The position numbers were made by a program, and so were the translations under genes. Below the pieces are notes generated by a model. It did not search any database. It was not told the origin of the DNA and saw only the letters and a program-made list of their open reading frames with translations. Shown here one piece after another: positions 48,210 to 59,239 of a stretch of DNA of 64,000 nt. Source of the DNA: Microplitis mediator (Eukaryota; Arthropoda; Insecta; Hymenoptera; Braconidae); the NCBI RefSeq assembly GCF_029852145.1, contig NC_079970.1, forward strand, positions 20,154,331 to 20,218,330, in the 5' to 3' direction. Every line of letters starts with the position of its first letter. Positions within the stretch are counted from its first letter, which is position 1.

Positions 48210-49396
48210 TGGCAGGGTACGGAGTATAGGGTGGGGACAATCGAATCGATTGTAGCGTCTGCAGGGGACGAAATACGCGTTAAATCGCACTTGTCTTGTG
48301 AATAGTTAAATGAAAGCAGTGTTAAAAAATAAGAACAAGTACACGGAGAGAAAAATATCGCCAGATTAAGAATACGTATCGCTATTCTGGCTATACGCTG
48401 TATAGTCATCTTACTTGACGATACGCCGTATAGCCAATTCAGCTATACAGAGTATCCTCACAGTGGATCGTCAAAATGACGATTCGTATCCTTATTTTAG
48501 GCATTTTATGAATCGCTAACATGACTATTGCGCAAACTCTGTATTTAGGCATCCGACAACCGAGAACGATGATACGTATAGCCAATTTAGCTATACGGAT
48601 CCTCACGCTGGCTATACAGATACTAATATCAACGAAACTACATATCGTTACAAAGGCTATTCGTCGTATTGTTAAATTAAATAAACGAATACTTAACCTA
48701 ACCCAAAAACGTATCTTTACTTTAACGATACTATAGATCATTAAATTAATATGAGAGTATTCCTAAATTAGGTATACGAATCGTTATTCTGACGATACGT
48801 CATTTGAGGATACATTGGATAGTCATTCTGGCGATATTTTTTTCTCCGTGTAGTTGTTGTGTTATTAATTGCAAAAATACTGACAGAAATAGTAATTGCA
48901 AGTTTTATACATTTCCATCCATGATGTTCATCTTTGGCTAAAAATTATTACGGGGAATTTTTTAAATTACAAATTTTTAACACAAAGTATTTTCAATTAT
49001 TGAGTTTTAAAATTTACAATTATGAATAATTGAAATTACTTTAATTTCTTTACTTAATGCAAATTAATAATTTCAACTTTGAAAAAATTATAATTATAAT
49101 TATTTTAACTCATTTGTTATTATGACTATTCTTGTTGTTATTATTATTATTACAAGCTAACCTTATGTCGTTCAAAATAATATTTATTTTGTATTTATTA
49201 AAATTTTTTATACTTATTTTTTTCAGTACAATCTACTCTATATTTTTCCACCTTTCAAATGTGGTATCACACATATATTTCGCAATCTTTGAAAATTTTA
49301 ATTATTTGTTTATAAAAACTTTCCGTATTTTCTCTGTGCTTTTTGAGGATGATTTAATGCGGTCGACAGATGTCGTCTTCGTCGCGCACCCTGCCA
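48210..49396. mobile_element. Element with TGGCAGGGTRCG ends
   Basis: TGGCAGGGTACG at 48210 and CGCACCCTGCCA ending at 49396 are 12-bp inverted ends with one mismatch. Excising it restores GCGGCTTATAAAGTT, the uninterrupted sequence seen at 21441 (GCGGCTTATAAAGTTC), with a 2-bp AT duplication. It holds the smaller palindrome at 48342-48852. No transposase frame is visible. Confidence 0.7.
48342..48852. mobile_element. Palindromic element, TACACGGAGAGAAAAATATCG ends
   Basis: TACACGGAGAGAAAAATATC at the left and GATATTTTTTTCTCCGTGTA at the right are TA-flanked inverted ends. Arms repeat ATACG-rich phrases such as GAATACGTATCGCTATTCTG and its mirror. ORFs on both strands rich in Ile/Arg are shadows of this structure. 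It is the innermost of three nested insertions. Confidence 0.75.
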
Positions 49397-49690
49397 ATAA
49401 AGTTTTAAAGCTAGATAGATTTTGAAATCAATCCATCGAGTACATTACAAGTTATCCGAAAAAAAAATTTTTGGAAAAATTTGATTTTTGGAATATCTCC
49501 GAATATACTCTACCGAGTATGCTCAATTTCTCACAAATTGTTGGCATTAATGAGCCGCTTCAAACGCCACTTCAAAAAGCCGAATCGGTTTATCCGTTCA
49601 AAAGTTACAGAATATTTACATCAATACGTAAGTACGTACATACAGACGTATACACTCGGACATCATCTTGAAATTAGTTCATTACATCTT

Positions 49691-50472
49691 ATTCAGAACA
49701 TTGATTCCTTTAATTATAAACTTGAGGTGTCAGTCGATCGATAGTAGATTCTGTTAGCGAGGCGAGAGTCGTCGACTGAAAAGTTTCTTGTAATGAATGG
49801 TTTGTGTCGGTTTACGACCAGTCGCACTGCTGTTTGTTGTTTCGTTTCGAACATTATAATTTGAATTTTTCACATAAGGAATTACAGCTGTAATTTTTTA
49901 TTGGCTTGTATTATACAATAATATAAAGCTGACCAAAAAAAATTAGGTCGATTAGTTCTGTCTTCCTGAAAATCTCGTGTCAGCTTATTCAAAATTATAC
50001 AAACAGATCAACAGGTCAATGAAGTTTAGGTTTTTTTTAATGATAATCTAAATCGACTTATTCAAAGCAACTTGAAATTTTTTAATTATAGTACTCTCTT
50101 AATATTAATTTTCTTTTGATACGATGTAAGTGCAGCAAAAAAAAAACCGTGGAGATGATTTAATACGAATAGATTCTGATAATTATTTTATATGATAGCC
50201 GAGTTCCCCAACGCTTCGCGCTTGAGCCGCTCGAAAAATTAAATAACGACTTTTAATGAGATCTTACCGTGGCTTTAGTAAAAGCTAATGCAACATAATT
50301 AAAAATTATGCTTGATTTCTTAATATGAATATCAAAGTAACCATTTCGTACCTAATTTAGAACTGTAAACAGTAAAATTTTAAAGCTAGAGAAAACTCTC
50401 ATTCAGATAAAAAAACTACTCAGTAATTTTTTTTTTACTCGGTCCTATTTTATAAAGGAAACAAACAGAAAT
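49691..50472. other. DIP intron 1, nothing recognised
   Basis: AT-rich intronic sequence without recognisable repeat ends or frames. Confidence 0.45.
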
Positions 50473-50578
50473 GGGGTAGAGGTACCGTTTTTGCTCACTT
50501 GAAAAATTAAAATAAAATAATACGTAAAAGACAATGACATAATTAATTTTTCAAATGTGAACAAAGATACTTTTATCA

Positions 50579-51571
50579 CACGGAGAGAAGAGAATGGTAA
50601 TAATTACCATTCTACATGGTAACCAGTCCTATTTTTTCAAGCATAGGAATCGATACTATGTAGCATGGGAATGATTACCATTCTTCTGGTAACATTTACC
50701 ATACTACGTAGTAATCATGCTACTGGTAAATATTACTTTGTAGCATAGTAATCAAAGCCATGCTAGAATGGTACTGAGTCCCATGCTGCATAGCGTGAAA
50801 GCAGTTTAAATATTAAGCGCTGCTATATAGTATATACGTCCAATATAACCTGTACATATATTAATCTTAATTACTACTTATATCAATGAATATTATTTTA
50901 ATAAACATTATCAATCATACGAAACTCAAGTATTATTTGACAAGTATCATTGTCTATTGTATTCTGATTTAAAATGTTATTCTACCACACGTATCGTCAC
51001 TGCTGCAGATGGAAAAATGTATATTCCAAAGCGCTGGATTTAATATTTTTAATTTAGATAATTGTTAACTTTCTCTACATTAATAATTCATAATTAATAA
51101 TTTTACTTACAATAAAATATTAATTAAATGTATTTTCAATACATAATTAAATTATTATAATATTTTTCTAATAAAACTAACCCATGTTAAAATATGTTAA
51201 TGTTAATATTTATTGTTTTATTTAAAAATTTTTTAAATCAGTTAAAAATTTATTTATTATTAATTAAATAACCTAATTTTTCAATAATAAAACCTTATTT
51301 TAATATTAACCTTACTACCTTGAATTGGAAGCAGCTTCATCGAAATTGTAATAATTCCTATGTAGCATAGGAATGATTCCAATGTAGCATATGAATGATT
51401 CCCATGCTAACATAGGAATGATTACCATGCTAGCATGGCTAGCATTACCATTCAAAATCGGACAAACTACTATGTTAAATAAATAATACGGCTAAAAAAC
51501 TCGCGGTACCATGCTACATGGTAATAATTACTATATTACATTGGAGATTATACCATTTACTTCTCTCCGTG
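50579..51571. mobile_element. Palindromic element, CACGGAGAGAAG ends
   Basis: CACGGAGAGAAGAGAATGGT at the left and CCATTTACTTCTCTCCGTG at the right are inverted ends. Subterminal parts consist of many direct and inverted copies of ATGGTAATCATTACCAT-like phrases. The middle is AT-rich and non-coding. A short relative is 61001-61166. Confidence 0.65.
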
Positions 51572-51621
51572 CACACTATGAATTTCGAAAAAAAAAATTT
51601 GTCGATTTTTTGTGGTAGTCC

Positions 51622-51827
51622 GCACGGAAAGATTAGAACCTAAATGGTTACTGTTCTGCACCCGACTTAGTACGGTGCTGGAAGAAAATTATCGGTATTG
51701 GTGCAGCACCACACTGATTACTGTGCGGAAACTGACTGAGTCGTGTGCGCATATCACTCAATCAGATTCCGCACAGTAATCAGTCGGGTGCAGAACAGTA
51801 ACCAGTTGGGTTCCAATCTTTCCGTGC
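51622..51827. mobile_element. Palindromic MITE, GCACGGAAAGATT family (copy 1)
   Basis: CACGGAAAGATTAGAACCTA at the left and GGTTCCAATCTTTCCGTG at the right are its inverted ends. GTTACTGTTCTGCACCCGAC and GTCGGGTGCAGAACAGTAAC lie inside, so it is a nearly complete hairpin. A second copy closes the window at 63799-63982. Confidence 0.85.
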
Positions 51828-51870
51828 ACTTTCCCCACTCGGTCCGGTTTGGCCCTTCTTTCCCCTGTAT

Positions 51871-52850
51871 ATATATATAGATAAAGTTTTTTTTTTCATT
51901 CATAAGTTAATTAACTTTTAATAAGCTTAGAAAAGATAAAGAAATGAAAGGATTTTTTTTTAACTTCATAAAAATGCTGATATAGAAATGTTGGCTATAA
52001 GTATCATTAAAATACTTGAAATAATTTTCTGAAGAAAAAACAGATTCTCTTTATCTCTCAGCCACCCTCGAGAAAAGAATAATATAATCCGTTCTTCCAC
52101 ATGGTCGAGTCGTGTCGATCGGGAAGGTCGTTACCTCTTGCAGAGAGAATCCCTTGCTCGGCATTGTGCAATGGACTATTGGAAACGCATCACCGCCATC
52201 ACCCACGCTGATGTTGTTGGTTTCTATCGTTTCTATCGTATTCCATCGCATCTATACATACATCTATATATCTATACATCTATAGCTATATCTATACATA
52301 TATTGATATGGGATAAAAGCGACACAGACATATCGAATGGATAATGCGTGGCAGTTTTGTTCAGCAGTGCAAACCAACGACATGAGAACAATTCACTGAA
52401 ATTCAAACCGTTAAAAAAATCCCTAGTGTATACTGTGTATCACTCTACTATGTCTTTTCATTTGTTGTACACAATGGGTATTCTATAAAATTTAAAAATT
52501 CATTAAACCTTTTATTGTTTAAATATTAAAATTTATATATTTTTTATTTAATTTTATTTGTTGTTAAACTTTTTTTACTCTATCCGTACTTTTATAAAAT
52601 ACCGAATAGGAGTTTAACTTTAAAGTTTACCATCATTATATGACACAAGAGTCACATCTATCCATTATTCATATAAAAGTTTGCTCAACTAATATATACA
52701 CTGTAAGACGCTTAACTTATCGTCACTTCTTTATAATATCGGCTAACTCATTATCACATTGTCAATAAATTTTTTATTTCGCGTTTACATAATGCCGATA
52801 AAATGTAAATTAAAAATAAAATTTATCGTTTAATAAATCAATGAAAAGGG
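51871..52850. other. DIP intron 1, with a unique GC-richer piece
   Basis: 52040-52340 stands out as non-repetitive and less AT-rich (GGTCGAGTCGTGTCGATCGG). It carries short ORFs on both strands without splice context, so an intronic enhancer or non-coding exon is possible. The remainder is AT-rich. Confidence 0.4.
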
Positions 52851-53727
52851 ACAAAACGGGGTAGGGGCACAATGAAACACCCCCGAAATTCTATAAAAAA
52901 AGTATATTTTTAAAAACATTTTTTAAACATTTCAAAATTACTTTTGTAAATATAATTGAGCATTATTTTGAATTTTTTTTGTTAAACTTTTTCAAAAGTT
53001 TCAGTGGAAAAATGACAATGACTTTTTTTATGACAAAAACTACTAAAAATTTCGCCCCCCCCCCCCTTTTTAGACGGTCATAAATGCATGGCGTTCAACA
53101 CCATGCTGGTATAGTCTCAAGACAGATAATAAAATAGTATGTGAAATAATCCAAGACAGTATTATACTGTATAGTACTGGAGCTATTGTATTGCTCACAC
53201 GTATGCATAGCATGCACGGCGAAACAGTATGGCCTGAGAGCCATACTACAATGCCGATGGCACAATGCTACTAGTTTTTCTCGCCATAATTTCTGGCGTG
53301 TCAATCAATGTATACTATCGTATGACCACCAAAACTAGATAGATGTCGTTAGACTAGATTTATCGGCCAGAAGCAATGTGTATACGGCAACGCAGTATGG
53401 GCCTGACGGCCATACTGACATTGCGGCGTCCACGCCAACTATCGTCAATGTTACTATTCCCGCAAGGGTTAAATCATCTATGCATACAATTTTATAACTT
53501 ATAAAAATTGTGTTCACGCCCATACTGGCATAGTGATATCCAGAAAATATTTCTTACCATGAAGAAGGTACCCCATTTTGCCCACAAAAAATGAAAATTT
53601 TTTTTAACGGCAGCCGAAAGTTTTTTCTATTTACTTTAAATACCTTAAAAAAAAAAATTAACATATTTGAGTCCCCAAAATCTTAATATTTCTTTAAGTA
53701 TCCCACTTTGCCCCTCCTTTCCCTACA
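52851..53727. mobile_element. GGGGTACCCC-type element (copy 2), interrupted
   Basis: GACAAAACGGGGTAGGGGCA...TTGAATTTTTTTTGTTAAAC and AGGTACCCCATTTTGCCCAC...CACTTTGCCCCTCCTTTCCC match the two halves of 17627-18149. Between them sits the 0.5-kb element at 53076-53557. Confidence 0.7.
53076..53557. mobile_element. 0.5-kb element, GGCGTTCAACACCAT family (copy 1)
   Basis: The outer bases GGTCATAAATG and ATTTCTTACC are degenerate inverted ends. Inside them GGCGTTCAACACCATGCTGG mirrors CACGCCCATACTGGC. The internal sequence includes CAGTATGGCCTGAGAGCCAT and CAGTATGGGCCTGACGGCCA. The sequence matches 55202-55702 in reverse orientation along its whole length. It is non-coding. Confidence 0.8.
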
Positions 53728-55201
53728 ACAAGCAATTAGTAAAAAATAAAATATTTTATAAAAAATTCAATTATAAAATTTTGTTGGCAATTAATTTGTT
53801 AAAAAAAAAATAATAATAATAAAGAAACTTTTGTTGCGGATTCTGGGTGCAGTTTGTGGTTTTCAATTACGACACAGAGAAACCTATGCTCTATCAGACG
53901 TCAAAGACGGGGTTGAAGCAATCTAAAGAAACCATACTAATTTTAACTAACTCCATACAGAACTCAATTAGCCGACAAATCTGATGTAAAGTTAGCTTTG
54001 TGAATTTTCTCTTTTATATCAAACGAAAATTACTATTACACTCACATAAGTATATACGTGCTTTGTGGATTAATTTCATTAGCTGTTCTCATATTACATA
54101 TCCATATCGATATTAATATACTGGCTTTGACAACAATAGTCTGCTATGAATTATTTATGTCACAATACATAATATTTTTTCTTTAATGTTCATTTATGTT
54201 GTTGCGACTTTATATCTTTGTTATTGAGTTTTTAAATTCAAAGTAATGGAGAGTAGCAAAATTTTTTTAATGTAGTTTATAAATTAATACTCAGGTACTC
54301 ATTGTTGAGTAATACTTGAAGAGTAGAAAAAAATTTATTCAGCGGAAGAATTTTTTTTAAATTAAAAAATATTTTCATAGAGTATATATATAGATATATA
54401 CATTTGATGAAAATGTTTGCGTAGCAAATAGAACAAAGAAAATTATATGATTGCGCTACAGTACCTCGGGATTACTTAATTAGTAAATGAAACTGAGTTA
54501 TTGATCCTGTCGGAACAATGGGTACAAATATTTCATCTAAACTATTTTAAATGGTTGAACGATGGAACGTAAACGTTTATGGTATTTATCAATGATAAAT
54601 AATTAAATGATTTTTCTTTTTTTTTTGTTCCGATAAATATTTTTCACAGATACCTTACACATTTTTTTTTTAATAATGATAAAAAAAGTAACCAATAAAA
54701 AATACGTAGCAATCTCTTTTACACAATGGCAAACAGGCTCAGAGGTAAAGCAAAGAGGATTCGGCCTTTGAATAGCTGCCAAATATTTCAATCGAGCAAG
54801 GAATATTCTCACTAGTATAGAGCTCAGCTTCCGGATTCCGTAAAAACGCATGAGTCAATCATGCTTGACGTCCATTTTATTTCAACAATTTTTTTTTCTT
54901 TTTATACTCGAACAAATTTTGGCAATCAGTTTTTCACTCATTTTAAATCGATGTGTCAACTTTCTCTGCAAGGTTTTATTATTTTTTTTTAATAAATCGA
55001 CAAGCATGGTTGAATTGATGTGGTCACTTTTGTGCTGAAAAGATTATTATATACTCTCATTTATTAACTTTCCACTTGAACGAAATTTTTAATTTTCTAC
55101 GTAAATAGAAAATTCTCGTCGATATTTTTTTAACGAATTAACTGATTTAATAATGGATGAAACTTTTTTTTCCATTAATGAATTTTATCTGTCGTTTCAA
55201 G
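53728..55201. other. DIP intron 1, nothing recognised
   Basis: AT-rich intronic sequence. Frames at 54603-55038 are low-complexity or lack splice support. Confidence 0.45.
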
Positions 55202-55702
55202 GTAAGAAATATTTTGCGGATATCACCATGCCAGTATGGGCGTGAACGCCATACTGTATGGTATCGAAGATTTTTATAGGTTATAAAATTGTATGCATAG
55301 ATGGTTCGACCATTGCGGAAATAGTAACATTGTCGATAGTTGTCGTGGACGCTGCAATGTCAGTATGGCCGTCAGGCCCATACTGTAATGCCTTTTCCAC
55401 ATTACTTCTGGCCGATAAACCTACTCTAACGACATCTATATAGTTTTGGCGGTAATACGATAGTATACGTTGATTGACACGCCAGAAATTATGGCGAAAA
55501 AAACTAGTAGCATTGTGCCCTCGGCATTCTAGTATGGCTCTCAGGCCATGCTGTTTCGCCGTGCCTGCTATGCATACGTGTGAGCAATACAATAGCTCCA
55601 GTACTATACAGTACAATACTGTCTTGGAATATTTCACATACTATTTTAGTATCTGTCTTGAGACCATACCAGTATGGTGTTGAACGCCACGCATTTCTTA
55701 CC
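55202..55702. mobile_element. 0.5-kb element, GGCGTTCAACACCAT family (copy 2)
   Basis: It starts GTAAGAAATATTTTGCGGAT and ends GAACGCCACGCATTTCTTAC, so the outermost GTAAGAAAT/ATTTCTTAC are perfect inverted repeats. The whole is the reverse complement of 53076-53557 with scattered differences. The ORFs of 61-118 residues on both strands occur in both copies because the element is shared. The better preserved termini make this the reference copy. Confidence 0.85.
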
Positions 55703-56473
55703 GTATAATAATTATCATGTGGAGCCAAATTAAAAGCAGTAGAATTTTTTTGGTGACATTAACCGCGGAAGTTGGATTTTTGAGCTATACTTTGCCGGGG
55801 TAAAGTATGTGATTTCCGGCCAACTATAGCTTAGTCACTTTTCCTCGCACACGTTTAGATAAATACCTTCTCGGCGCTCTGTATGTGTCTCTACATTCTC
55901 ACACGTCCATTCGAAAATGCCATAGTTCATGAAAATTTCTTTTATTTTCACAATTGCTCGCTAGGTGGCGTGAAAATGGGATTTTATAATGAATTTGTAA
56001 TTATGAAAAATTATAATTAACTCATATGCCAAATCGTAGAATGAAATCATAAGTAAATGTATCTCTTATGATGAATAAGTCTCAAGCGAGTAAGCCACAT
56101 ATATTGTATAAATTTATCACGATGAGGTTTGGCGTTGAATAAGCTCGATTATAACTTGGAAAACAAAGTTTAAACTAGCATAGAGTAAAATACTTGCATA
56201 CATATAATAGTATTCGACTCAAGGCTAAATTACGCGACACCTCAGCTATAAGTTCTGAAACTTTGAAGCATTAATTAATCACCCAAAAACTTGCCTGCCG
56301 GGTTCAATAAAAAATATCGATTTAATATTATGCATCATTATCACTAAAATATCATTTTTTACAACTATCCCTGTCTAATTTACAATTCTTATACAAGCAT
56401 TATTGAATCCATTAGTTTGAAAATTTTGAACTTCATAATTTTATTATTAATGATCATGGTTTCATTATTTCAG
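55703..56473. other. End of DIP intron 1
   Basis: It runs to the acceptor TCATTATTTCAG at 56473. It is AT-rich with a unique piece at 55760-55980, and no repeat boundary is recognised. Confidence 0.5.
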
Positions 56474-56681
56474 GTGGCGTGGTTACATGTCGGTCGCCAA
56501 ATGCTTCTCACTATTCACACACACGTAGTAGTAAAAATCCCAAGGTTCTCAGTTTCATATGACAAACAAAAAACCTGGTTTTTGCGAATACAAAATGTTC
56601 AGCAAAATGATCGAGGCTACTACATGTGTCAAGTTAACACTGTACCTATGATAAGTCAAGTTGGATACTTACAAGTTGTTG
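56474..56681 (+). CDS. DIP/lachesin-like receptor, exon completing Ig1
   Basis: The exon is bounded by TTATTTCAG|GTGGCG and GTTGTTG|GTAAGT, entering in phase 0 and leaving in phase 1. It encodes 69 codons starting V-A-W-L-H, with the Ig core Trp. It contains TIHTHVV and FSVSYDKQKTWFLRIQNV, then the hallmark D-R-G-Y-Y-M-C-Q-V-N-T with the second Ig1 cysteine, and ends SQVGYLQVV. GYYMCQVNT.PM.SQVGYLQVV is highly conserved among insect DIP proteins, and this is the domain that binds Dpr partners. There are no stops or frameshifts. With the exon at 47469 it gives a complete first Ig domain. Confidence 0.95.
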
Positions 56682-57205
56682 GTAAGTTTTTTTTTATTTT
56701 ATCTTTGTGACGGCACTGACAGAAAAAACAACTTTTAGAAATATTGTATTTTTAACTTCCCGCTATAAAAATTGAAAACTCAAAAAAAAGAGGTCATTGA
56801 TTTCGGTCCGATTTTCGAAAATCGAGTTTTCATCAAATCTTGATATTGTGAAATCCTAGGAAGCTATTCTGACTATTTTCAGTATGATACTCGAGTGTTT
56901 GTCTAAGAAGTATCCAATATTTCTAATATGCCGATTTGACGATGGCATTTATTAAAAAAATTTAATAACACAAAATAAATTATTTATCTTATTAACCGCG
57001 AATTAGAAGTTTTCTATTCGAAAGATGTATAGAGGAGACTGGGTACGGCTGTCTCACGGGTCGGTTGTCACAGCGGTCATAACAGACAGCTTATCGAACG
57101 AAATACGAACATCGATCGGCGTCAAAAGGGAGGTGATGATGCCTTCACGATTTTCGAGACTGATCGCCACAAATGACCGCTGTGACAACCAATTCGTGAG
57201 TTCTT
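56682..57205. other. Start of DIP intron 2, with repeat pieces
   Basis: The start of intron 2 (56682-59239) holds a reversed AACTTCCCGCT-family end at 56755-56910 (AACTTCCCGCTATAAAAATT, GATTTCGGTCCGATTTTCG). It also holds a 128-base element at 57063-57190 with perfect 18-bp ends GGTTGTCACAGCGGTCAT / ATGACCGCTGTGACAACC. Both are non-coding. Confidence 0.65.
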
Positions 57206-57256
57206 CCCAGGTCAAAAATAAAACTTGATTCAGACTTGGTTTACCAAGTCGAAATT

Positions 57257-58020
57257 GGTGACACGACATTTGACCCGAAGACAAAATACCCACGACAAAA
57301 TACCCGCGACAAAATACCCGACGACAAAATACCCGATGCCAAAATACCCGACGACAAAATACCCGACGACAAAATACCCGATGCCAAAATACCCGACGAC
57401 AAAATACCCGCAATCTAAAACTTTCGCCACACGGTGTGATGCTTTTTGGGACCACGATAATTCATCCCGAGAATCAATTAAAAAAACAAAAAGAACGGAG
57501 AAAAAAATATCTTTGTTTTTTTTTTCCGTGAAATAAGAGTATCTCAATAGAGGGTCCAGGGGCAAAGCCCCGGTAGGGTTCAGGGACCTAGTGGAACTTT
57601 TGGTATTTTTTATGTGTGGGTATATTTTTGTAACTGCACACACAAAATTCGTGAAAAAAGGGCGCCATGTTTCACACCCTGTTGTGTGTGGATACATTGA
57701 TTTAATTTCACACACACGAAATTCGTGAAAAAAAGACGCTATTTATCACACTTTTTTATGTGTGGGTACATTTTTTTAATTGCACACACTAAAGTCGTAT
57801 TTAATAATAATAATAGTTATTAGTATTATATGTTAATAACAATTGTTATTATTATTTTATTTTTTCGTGAAAAAAAAATGTATAATTAAAAAAATTAATT
57901 ATTTGCCGTCGGGTATTTTGTCGCGGGTATTTTGGATTGCGGGTGTTTTGTCGTCGGGTATTTTGTCGCGGGTATTTTGGTTTGCGGGTATTTTGTCTTC
58001 GGGTCAAATGTTACGTAGCC
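57257..58020. mobile_element. Foldback-type transposon with 9-bp target duplication
   Basis: GTCGAAATT occurs exactly at 57248-57256 and 58021-58029, and the uninterrupted family copy at 5714-6249 has one such site. The ends (GGTGACACGACATTTGACCC and the mirror of GGGTCAAATGTTACGTAGCC) run into arrays of a 14-16-base unit GACGACAAAATACCC. There are about nine units on the left (to about 57412) and about six inverted units on the right (57907-58000). Arms of inverted tandem repeats and 9-bp duplications are the hallmarks of insect Foldback elements. The loop holds a 73-bp tandem repeat and no transposase. Lys-Ile-Pro-Asp repeat ORFs across the arms are shadows. Confidence 0.85.
57612..57800. 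repeat. 73-bp tandem repeat, ~2.6 copies
   Basis: Units starting ATGTGTGGGTA at 57612, about 57685 and 57758 each contain GCACACAC or CACACAC, AATTCGTGAAAAAA and GGCGC/GACGC...TCACAC. They lie in the loop of the foldback element. Confidence 0.75.
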
Positions 58021-58493
58021 GTCGAAATTTGGAGCCGTTTTTCATAAGACAAACCTGACTTTTTTTTACGGAGATATGAAATACATTGAGTTTTCGCCTT
58101 GGTTTAGACTTAACTGTCTTACTTAGTCACGATTTAAGACGAAAAAATTGAAATCAACTCAAAATTGATTTGATTTAGACTTATTCGACCTAAATTATAA
58201 GGCGAAAAAGTCAAAACTAAGGTGAAATAATTTTTATATATTAAGGTGGAAGTAAGACGAATAAATAACTTTTTTTCGACTTGATTTATCAAGTCAAAAG
58301 TAAGGTGAATGACTATTGTGCTCGAAGTAAAGACAAATAAGTTGAAGCTAAGATCAAAAAAGTTCAAAAAGTTGAAAAAAATTTAATTTAAGTCGAAAAA
58401 ATCGAAATCTTATCGAAAAATCGTCGGCAAATCGATAACTTCAAAAGAAAATAAGGTGAAGCGAGCCTGAATCAAGTTTTATTTTTAACCCAG

Positions 58494-59239
58494 CTTCTTA
58501 CCGCAGTTTAATATTAATTTGTAAATTTAAGCTACTTAGAAGTATTTGTCAATATTAAACATACTTATATCATATAAATTAAATTTGAAACTGTGATTTA
58601 TAGATTTAATTTTCAAATTTCCAAACAACTTATAACTTTAGGTTTATCATGATGTTACTGTCATAAATAATTTGAAATTACTCTCAAAAGTTAAAAACTT
58701 TATTATTCCTCTCCCAAATCTACTTTCGAGAGTATTTAGTTATTTAGCAATAGTTCTATATACAAAAAAAAATTAGATCGAAGAAAGTTAATAAAAAAAG
58801 AAGTTTTTTAGAAATAGCAAAATTTGAAACTTTCCATAATTAATATTTAAAAAAAGGCCTGTAGCTTTGGAGGCAATTAAGCACTTGGGTTGAAACTTCA
58901 TAATTTTCATTCCATTCAATATCATACATTCCAATTAATGTTAACTTTTACCAATAAATTAATAATCACAAAATTCTCATTAGCTCAAATTTCAACTAAA
59001 TGACTAGTCTCTTTCGAAGTAAAAAAAAAAAACATCTACAAATACAGCGTGAAAAATAGATAAATATAGTATTCAATAATGAATAACTAAACGTTATGAA
59101 ATTGAAATAACGCTGAATATATTAAAACCTCATAATTAAATCCCAATGAGTTTACCGATTATTCTATACAAATATCAAGTTAAATATGACGTGTTGTATG
59201 AAACATATTGTAATTATAAATTATATATTTATTAACCAG
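58494..59239. other. End of DIP intron 2
   Basis: AT-rich sequence leading to the acceptor ATTTATTAACCAG at 59239. No repeat or gene is recognised. Confidence 0.5.

Larger units (their letters stand above)
47985..49690 (+). mobile_element. AACTTCCCGCT-family fragment, interrupted
   Basis: ATGAACCGATTTTGATGGTT...GCATTCGACGCGGCTTAT on the left and AAAGTTTTAAAGCTAGATAG...AAATCAATCCATCGAG on the right are adjacent parts of this family (compare 14880-15000 and 21420-21480). They are separated here by the 1.19-kb element at 48210-49396. The termini are not preserved. Confidence 0.65.
50473..51870. mobile_element. GGTAGAGGTACC element interrupted by two MITEs
   Basis: GGGGTAGAGGTACCGTTTTT and the following TAAAATAATACGTAAAAGAC match the MITE at 40603-40836. 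Continuity is broken by a 1-kb palindrome (50579-51571) and by a 0.2-kb palindrome (51622-51827). The closing part (CCCACTCGGTCCGGTTTGGC, TTTCCCCTGTA) differs from copy 1, so the right end may belong to another element. Confidence 0.5.
57206..58493. mobile_element. CCCGGGTC-family element, reversed, split by foldback
   Basis: CCAGGTCAAAAATAAAACTT at the left and AAGTTTTATTTTTAACCCAG at the right are the ends. The interior matches 5714-6249 in reverse orientation (TACCAAGTCGAAAT, GAAATACATTGAGTTTTCGCC). Within it lies the foldback element 57257-58020, flanked by a 9-bp duplication of this element's own sequence. Confidence 0.8.

Noticed and set aside
55258..55728. ORFs of 61-118 residues on both strands, also present at 53.1-53.5 kb
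   Set aside because: They are shared by two copies of a non-autonomous element and interrupted differently in each. No domain is visible.
57230..57715. Long ORFs with repeated GYFVVGYFGIGYF or DDKIPDAKIP motifs
   Set aside because: They are translations of the 15-base tandem repeat arms of the foldback element, open in several frames because the unit length is a multiple of three.
57279..58000. CRISPR-like spaced short repeats
   Set aside because: Units are contiguous or nearly so, without unique spacers, and inverted in the second block. This is a eukaryotic foldback element.
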